Shown here: positions 6,117-9,435 of the stretch, one piece after another
How positions within the stretch are numbered: position 1 is the first letter of the stretch
Layout of the letters: each line of letters starts with the position of its first letter
Source: Bacteroidota bacterium
GTDB taxonomy: Bacteria; Bacteroidota; Rhodothermia; Balneolales; Balneolaceae
Direction of reading: 5' to 3'
NCBI GenBank assembly: GCA_024635465.1
Contig: JAGXIS010000165.1
Span: forward strand, 1 to 9,435
Length of the DNA stretch: 9,435 nucleotides
Made by a program: the position numbers and the translations under genes
The notes under the pieces: model-generated
Database searches by the model: none
Seen by the model: only the letters and a program-made list of their open reading frames with translations
Told to the model about the DNA's origin: nothing

Positions 6117-6440
6117 ATGATTTTTCTTACAACATATTTTATGATGACTCCACCCAATGGAGATGCCGGCGGCAGTGGTATGATTAACCTCATTTTTCTG
6201 GGTGCCATCTTTTTTGTTTTCTACTTCTTTATTATCCGCCCTCAAAGTAAACGTCAAAAAGAGATTCAGAACAAAGTAAGTGAATTGAAGAAGGGAGATA
6301 AAGTAGTTACCGGAGGAGGTATGATCGGAATAGTGAATTCTATTGATGATGAAACCGTTCTATTAGAGATTGATAGTGGAGTAAAAGCAAGATTTCAAAA
6401 AAGCTCCATTACAGATGTAAATCCCGGAAAAAATAAATAA
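6117..6440 (+). CDS. yajC: Preprotein translocase subunit YajC
   Basis: This 107-residue protein has the YajC layout: a short N-terminus, one transmembrane helix (about residues 23-41) ending in the family hallmark FIIRPQSKRQKE (38-49), and a small basic soluble domain with LKKGDKVVTGGGMIGIV (57-73). YajC associates with SecDF in the inner membrane and supports Sec-dependent export. The glycine-rich N-terminus (NGDAGGSG) before the helix is common in YajC. ATGs at residues 9 and 10 are possible alternative starts; no strong ribosome binding site distinguishes them. The ribB-like gene follows after 50 bases without a terminator, so the two may be co-transcribed. Confidence 0.95.
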   Translation: MIFLTTYFMMTPPNGDAGGSGMINLIFLGAIFFVFYFFIIRPQSKRQKEIQNKVSELKKGDKVVTGGGMIGIVNSIDDETVLLEIDSGVKARFQKSSITDVNPGKNK

Positions 6441-6490
6441 ATCACCGGTTATTGAACTTCTAGAAGAGCAGTTCCTCAGATATTTTAATC

Positions 6491-7714
6491 ATGTCCAATT
6501 TAACCTTTAATACAATACCTGAAGCGATAGAGGATATTGCTGCCGGAAAAATGATCATCGTAGTTGATGATGAAGACCGGGAAAATGAAGGTGATTTCCT
6601 GATGGCTGCCGAAAAGGTGACCTCAGAAGCGATTAACATGATGGTAAAATATGGGCGTGGATTGGTTTGTGTTCCGATTACAAATGAACGCGCCGCTGAA
6701 TTGAATCTGGACTATATGGTCACAGATGGAGCCGACCCTGATGAAGCCGCTTTTACCATTTCTGTTGATCACAAAAAATTGACAACCACAGGTATATCTG
6801 CGCCGGATCGAGCCAATACTATCAGAGAGCTGATTAATGAGAATGCCAAACCCACAGATTTCAGGCGACCGGGACATGTATTTCCACTTACCGGTGTTGA
6901 TGGTGGTGTTCTTCGTAGGGCAGGACATACAGAGGCCGCAATTGATCTGGCTCGACTAGCAGGCTGCTCCCCCGCCGGAATTATTTGTGAAATTATGCAT
7001 GATGACGGGGAGATGTCACGACTTCCTGATCTTATCAAACTTGCCAAACGATTTGATTTAAAACTGATCACCATCAAAGATCTGATCGCTTACAGAATGG
7101 AGCATGAATCACTGGTTAAAAATGTGATGTCTGTAGATATGCCAACCATTTATGGTGATTTTAAGCTTCATGTATTTGAAGAAAGATTAACCGGAGAGCA
7201 CCATTTGGCATTCGCAAAAGGAGAGTGGAGTGAGACGGACACTGTATTGGTGCGGGTCCACTCTTCAAACCCACTCGCTGATATTTTCGGGAGTCAACGC
7301 AGCGATAAAACCGGACTACTTCAACAAAGTTTAAAATTGGTTGAAAAATCCTCAAAGGGTGTGGTTTTATATATGGACCAAATGAGTCGCGAGTACAATA
7401 TCATGGATCAGCTTACAGCGATAAAACTTCAAGATGATGGACTCACCAAAAATGAGATCCGCATGAAGCTGGGTTCAAAAATGGACTCCAGGGATTATGG
7501 CGTTGGAGCTCAAATTTTACGCGCACTCGGTATTCGTAAGCTAAAATTACTCACCAATAATCCTGTTAAGAGAGTGGGATTGAATAGTTTTGGACTTGAA
7601 ATGACAGAAGAAGTGCCAATCCCTATCGATCATTTGGATTTAGATTTGACGGAAGAAAAGTTTGATACTCCTGTGCAAAAAGATGGTTTCCTTAAACGAC
7701 TCCTTTTAGAGTAA
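6491..7714 (+). CDS. ribBA: RibBA-like protein: 3,4-dihydroxy-2-butanone-4-phosphate synthase with degenerate GTP cyclohydrolase II domain
   Basis: This 407-residue protein has the RibBA fold order of riboflavin synthesis. The N-terminal RibB part (1-202) is intact: DDEDRENEGD (26-35) for Mg2+ and substrate binding, RPGHVFPL (126-133), RAGHTEAA (143-150) and Glu167 in CEIM. It should turn ribulose 5-phosphate into 3,4-dihydroxy-2-butanone 4-phosphate. The C-terminal part (about 210-380) clearly derives from GTP cyclohydrolase II (VRVHSS at 254-259, LLTNNPVKRVGL at 353-364). However, the three zinc cysteines are replaced: Asn260 stands where the first should be, and RSDK (270-273) replaces R-C-D-C. 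The QEGRGIGL-type catalytic loop reads QMSREYNI (297-304). GTP ring-opening activity is therefore unlikely and a separate RibA is expected elsewhere in the genome. The layout resembles the RibBX proteins described in Proteobacteria. The name ribB or ribBX would be functionally safer than ribBA. Confidence 0.93.
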   Translation: MSNLTFNTIPEAIEDIAAGKMIIVVDDEDRENEGDFLMAAEKVTSEAINMMVKYGRGLVCVPITNERAAELNLDYMVTDGADPDEAAFTISVDHKKLTTTGISAPDRANTIRELINENAKPTDFRRPGHVFPLTGVDGGVLRRAGHTEAAIDLARLAGCSPAGIICEIMHDDGEMSRLPDLIKLAKRFDLKLITIKDLIAYRMEHESLVKNVMSVDMPTIYGDFKLHVFEERLTGEHHLAFAKGEWSETDTVLVRVHSSNPLADIFGSQRSDKTGLLQQSLKLVEKSSKGVVLYMDQMSREYNIMDQLTAIKLQDDGLTKNEIRMKLGSKMDSRDYGVGAQILRALGIRKLKLLTNNPVKRVGLNSFGLEMTEEVPIPIDHLDLDLTEEKFDTPVQKDGFLKRLLLE

Positions 7715-7721
7715 TTTTATT

Positions 7722-8381
7722 TCAGAATCCGGCAGGATCGTTTTGATCTTTTGGATCCCCTGAATCGGATTCAGAATTTTCCTCATCTGTACGTCCCTCT
7801 CCTGTACTTTCACTCTTGAAAACTGCTTCAGATTCAATATTTTCGTCCTCATGAACTTCTTCTTCCAAAGGCATAATCCGCTTATGAAAGAGTAGAAGGA
7901 TGATAATTGAGGTACTGATAGCGATGTCTGCGACATTAAATATGTATGGAAATACAGAGAAATCGCCAATTTTCAGATAGAAATGTATAAAATCTACAAC
8001 GTGTCCATCCAATATACCGCCATAGCCGCCCACGATTCCCATATATAACCGATCTGCAATATTCCCTAAAGCACCGCCTACAACCATCCCCATACATATC
8101 AAATAAACATATCCTGCCTTATTGAGAGTAAGAAGGAGGTATGTTGTTATCCCAATCGTTGCAATGATCGCGATGATGCTGATTGTTTGAGTGGACAGCC
8201 AATCCATACCGAGGGCCATTCCCGGATTTTTTGTAAAATTGAATGCAAGCCATCCGTCAATCAGATCAAGCCGATGCAGTGTCATATTCGTGCGGATCAC
8301 ATATTTCGATATCTGATCTAAAACAAGAACAACAATCACCGGCACTAAGAAAACGAGAATTTTTTTAGCTCTAATAGACAA
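7722..8381 (-). CDS. lspA: Lipoprotein signal peptidase (signal peptidase II)
   Basis: LspA is the inner-membrane aspartyl protease that cuts the signal peptide from diacylglyceryl-modified prolipoproteins. The sequence shows four hydrophobic segments (about 8-26, 66-85, 91-106 and 148-166), the early motif DQISKYV (22-28), the N-x-x-D-R motif (NIADR, 107-111), and the catalytic aspartates Asp130 in HVVDFIHFY and Asp152 in FNVADIAIS. The start codon is TTG (8381-8379), supported by AGGA six bases upstream; no ATG lies between it and the first conserved region. The protein is 219 residues, some 50 longer than usual. The excess is an acidic, probably disordered cytoplasmic tail (171-219) with 18 Asp/Glu among 49 residues. 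It follows the DksA-like gene by 11 bases, so ileS, the DksA-like gene and lspA form one operon, and it converges on ribBA with only seven bases between stop codons. Confidence 0.95.
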   Translation of the reverse strand: MSIRAKKILVFLVPVIVVLVLDQISKYVIRTNMTLHRLDLIDGWLAFNFTKNPGMALGMDWLSTQTISIIAIIATIGITTYLLLTLNKAGYVYLICMGMVVGGALGNIADRLYMGIVGGYGGILDGHVVDFIHFYLKIGDFSVFPYIFNVADIAISTSIIILLLFHKRIMPLEEEVHEDENIESEAVFKSESTGEGRTDEENSESDSGDPKDQNDPAGF

Positions 8382-8387
8382 ATTAAT

Positions 8388-8391
8388 TCCT
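8388..8391 (-). promoter_or_regulatory. Ribosome binding site deciding the TTG start of lspA
   Basis: AGGA on the minus strand lies six bases before the TTG at 8381-8379. This spacing supports the unusual start codon. Confidence 0.55.
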
Positions 8392-8392
8392 A

Positions 8393-8797
8393 TTAACGAC
8401 GTTTTAATTTTGCTTCTATACTCAACTGAGTATGCGGAACAGCCTCAAGACGTCCTTTTGCAATTTTTTTACCGGTAACTTTACAGACACCATAGGTTTT
8501 GTTCTCAATACGTTTCAAAGCATCCTCAAGGTATCTGACAAACTTTTTCGTACGGTTAAACAACATGTATGTTTTCTCTCGTTCCTGAGCATCCGTACCG
8601 GCGTCAGCCATATGAAATGAATAGGCAGATTCATCAGAGGCATTTTCCATACTTTCCCTCAACAAATTCTGAAGTGTATTGAGCTCCTGTTCTGCCTCAT
8701 CTCGCTTTTTCAAGATGATTTTTTTGAAGTATTCGAGCTCTTCATCACTGTAAGGAGTAACTCTGTCTTCTTTATTTGTATCTTTTCCCGGTGCCAT
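8393..8797 (-). CDS. DksA/TraR-family protein with degenerate zinc finger
   Basis: From the ATG at 8797-8795 this is a 134-residue protein of the DksA/TraR family, small RNA-polymerase-binding proteins that act through the secondary channel. The frame continues upstream into the ileS 3' end, but Met at 8797, ten bases after the ileS stop, fits best. A long helical coiled-coil region covers about 17-100, with the acidic tip-like ADAGTDAQERE at 64-74. The C-terminal globular region starts at TYGVCKVTGKKI (101-112) and continues RLEAVPHTQLSIEAK. Of the four zinc cysteines of classical DksA only Cys105 remains. This degenerate form is common in Bacteroidota-like genomes next to ileS and lspA, so loss of zinc is a lineage trait rather than decay. 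Whether it works as DksA with ppGpp is not shown. Confidence 0.87.
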   Translation of the reverse strand: MAPGKDTNKEDRVTPYSDEELEYFKKIILKKRDEAEQELNTLQNLLRESMENASDESAYSFHMADAGTDAQEREKTYMLFNRTKKFVRYLEDALKRIENKTYGVCKVTGKKIAKGRLEAVPHTQLSIEAKLKRR

Positions 8798-8807
8798 ATC
8801 CTGATGA

Positions 8808-9435
8808 TTAATTGTTAATATTTCTTCGAATCGAAATTTCAGTCTCCATCCCATCAATCTCCCAGACTTTGACAAAGTCTGACACATTCAATAAACTGGT
8901 TTCTATCTCTTCCGCTAGTGTTTCAGTCTTAATGCTCTTCTTTGCTTTTTCTACCGCTTCAACCAACTTTTCACTACCGGAAAATCCGATGGTGATTCTG
9001 TCCGTAACCTCAAAATCAGCTTCTTTTCGCATGTTTTGTATGCGATTCACAAACTCGCGAGAAAGTCCTTCTCGAATAAGTTCCGGCGTAAGTTCTGTAT
9101 CAACTGCAACAGTAATGCCTCTTTCAGTTTCTACAGACCATCCTTCCAATCCGGTTCGTTGAATTTCCAACTCCTTGGATGAAATTCTGATTGACTCACC
9201 ATCTTCCAAAGTGAATTCAAGACTTCCTTTTTCCTCAAATTCACTAATCTCTTCTGTGCTCAGATTATTAATCTTAGCCGTAACGTCTTTCATCTTGTTA
9301 CCAAGCCGTTTCCCTAATATAGGAAAATTTGGCTTCGCTGACTTACTTACAATATCGGAATCATCTTTTACATAAAGAATTTTTTTAACGTTTACTTCAT
9401 CCAAAATAATATCCTTAACGGCATCAACCATCGCC
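8808..9435 (-). CDS. ileS: Isoleucyl-tRNA synthetase, C-terminal part (partial)
   Basis: The frame is open from the right window edge to a TAA at 8810-8808 and encodes the last roughly 209 residues of a large protein. The sequence fits the C-terminal end of bacterial IleS of the long type: ILDEVNVKKILYVKDD near the start, then a segment with KPNFPILGKRLGNKM, and ELTPELIREGLSREFVNRIQNMRKEADFEVTDRI, a well-conserved IleS tail region (DUF5915-like). The catalytic HIGH and KMSKS regions lie outside the window. The methionine near 9431 is internal, not a start, because the frame continues to the edge. The DksA-like and lspA genes follow closely, which is the usual order in Bacteroidota-type genomes. 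Confidence 0.92.
   Translation of the reverse strand, partial: AMVDAVKDIILDEVNVKKILYVKDDSDIVSKSAKPNFPILGKRLGNKMKDVTAKINNLSTEEISEFEEKGSLEFTLEDGESIRISSKELEIQRTGLEGWSVETERGITVAVDTELTPELIREGLSREFVNRIQNMRKEADFEVTDRITIGFSGSEKLVEAVEKAKKSIKTETLAEEIETSLLNVSDFVKVWEIDGMETEISIRRNINN

Noticed and set aside
7691..7721. A possible terminator between the convergent ribBA and lspA genes (ACTC...GAGT followed by AATTTTATTT).
   Set aside because: The stem is only four base pairs and lies inside the end of the ribBA coding region, which is too weak to call.
8812..9162. A plus-strand frame opposite ileS.
   Set aside because: It is rich in serine, as antisense shadows usually are, and the opposite strand encodes a recognisable IleS C-terminus.
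1..9435. CRISPR arrays, tRNA or rRNA genes, insertion sequences, toxin-antitoxin or phage genes.
   Set aside because: No regularly spaced repeats, RNA-gene signatures, transposase or phage motifs were seen on either strand.

Overview
The window looks like a chromosomal stretch from a moderately AT-rich, Gram-negative bacterium of the Bacteroidota/Balneolota/Rhodothermota kind. The pointers are the gene order ileS - DksA-like - lspA, a DksA-family protein whose zinc finger has lost most of its cysteines, a YajC-type translocase subunit, and the overall protein style. The assignment is an inference from gene content, not from a marker tree. Coding density is high: no gene-free stretch exceeds 300 bases. 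The longest is the roughly 260-base divergent control region between the YeeE/YedE pair and the GntR gene, followed by 194 bases between gntR and yajC.

Left part (about 1-4880, almost all minus strand): a reduced-sulfur module. In transcription order from right to left it holds two half-size YeeE/YedE-type membrane proteins (likely thiosulfate or sulfur-compound import), then a 468-residue protein with a metallo-beta-lactamase persulfide dioxygenase domain, an inactive rhodanese-like domain and an active rhodanese domain (CstB-like layout). This unit ends at a strong rho-independent terminator at 2390-2421. Beyond the terminator, in the same direction, lie a 597-residue SLC13/DASS-type transporter with two RCK_C (TrkA-C) domains and a small single-domain rhodanese. 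A plausible reading is import of thiosulfate or persulfide sulfur, oxidation to sulfite or thiosulfate inside the cell, and transport of an oxyanion across the membrane. The last step is inference.

Control region (4878-5136): a HutC/NagR-type GntR regulator is transcribed divergently from the sulfur operon. Both directions have near-consensus sigma-70-type promoters (TTGACA-17-TATCTT leftward, TTGATA-17-TATAAT rightward). A perfect 16-base palindrome overlaps the leftward -35 box and a 14/16 copy abuts the rightward -35 box. The palindrome resembles the dre operators of DasR/NagR, relatives of this regulator. The sequence therefore supports an autoregulated GntR repressor controlling a sulfur-oxidation operon, whereas ArsR-type (BigR/SqrR) or CsoR-type (CstR) sensors are the usual regulators of such operons. 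This is the most interesting system in the window.

Right part (about 5990-9435): housekeeping genes. yajC and a ribBA-like gene run rightward. The GTP cyclohydrolase II half of the RibBA-like protein has lost all three zinc cysteines, so it is probably only a 3,4-dihydroxy-2-butanone-4-phosphate synthase. Converging on it from the right edge are the 3' end of ileS, a DksA/TraR-like gene and lspA. lspA starts at TTG and encodes an unusual acidic C-terminal tail. At the extreme left edge about 70 bases may be the 3' end of an unidentified plus-strand gene.
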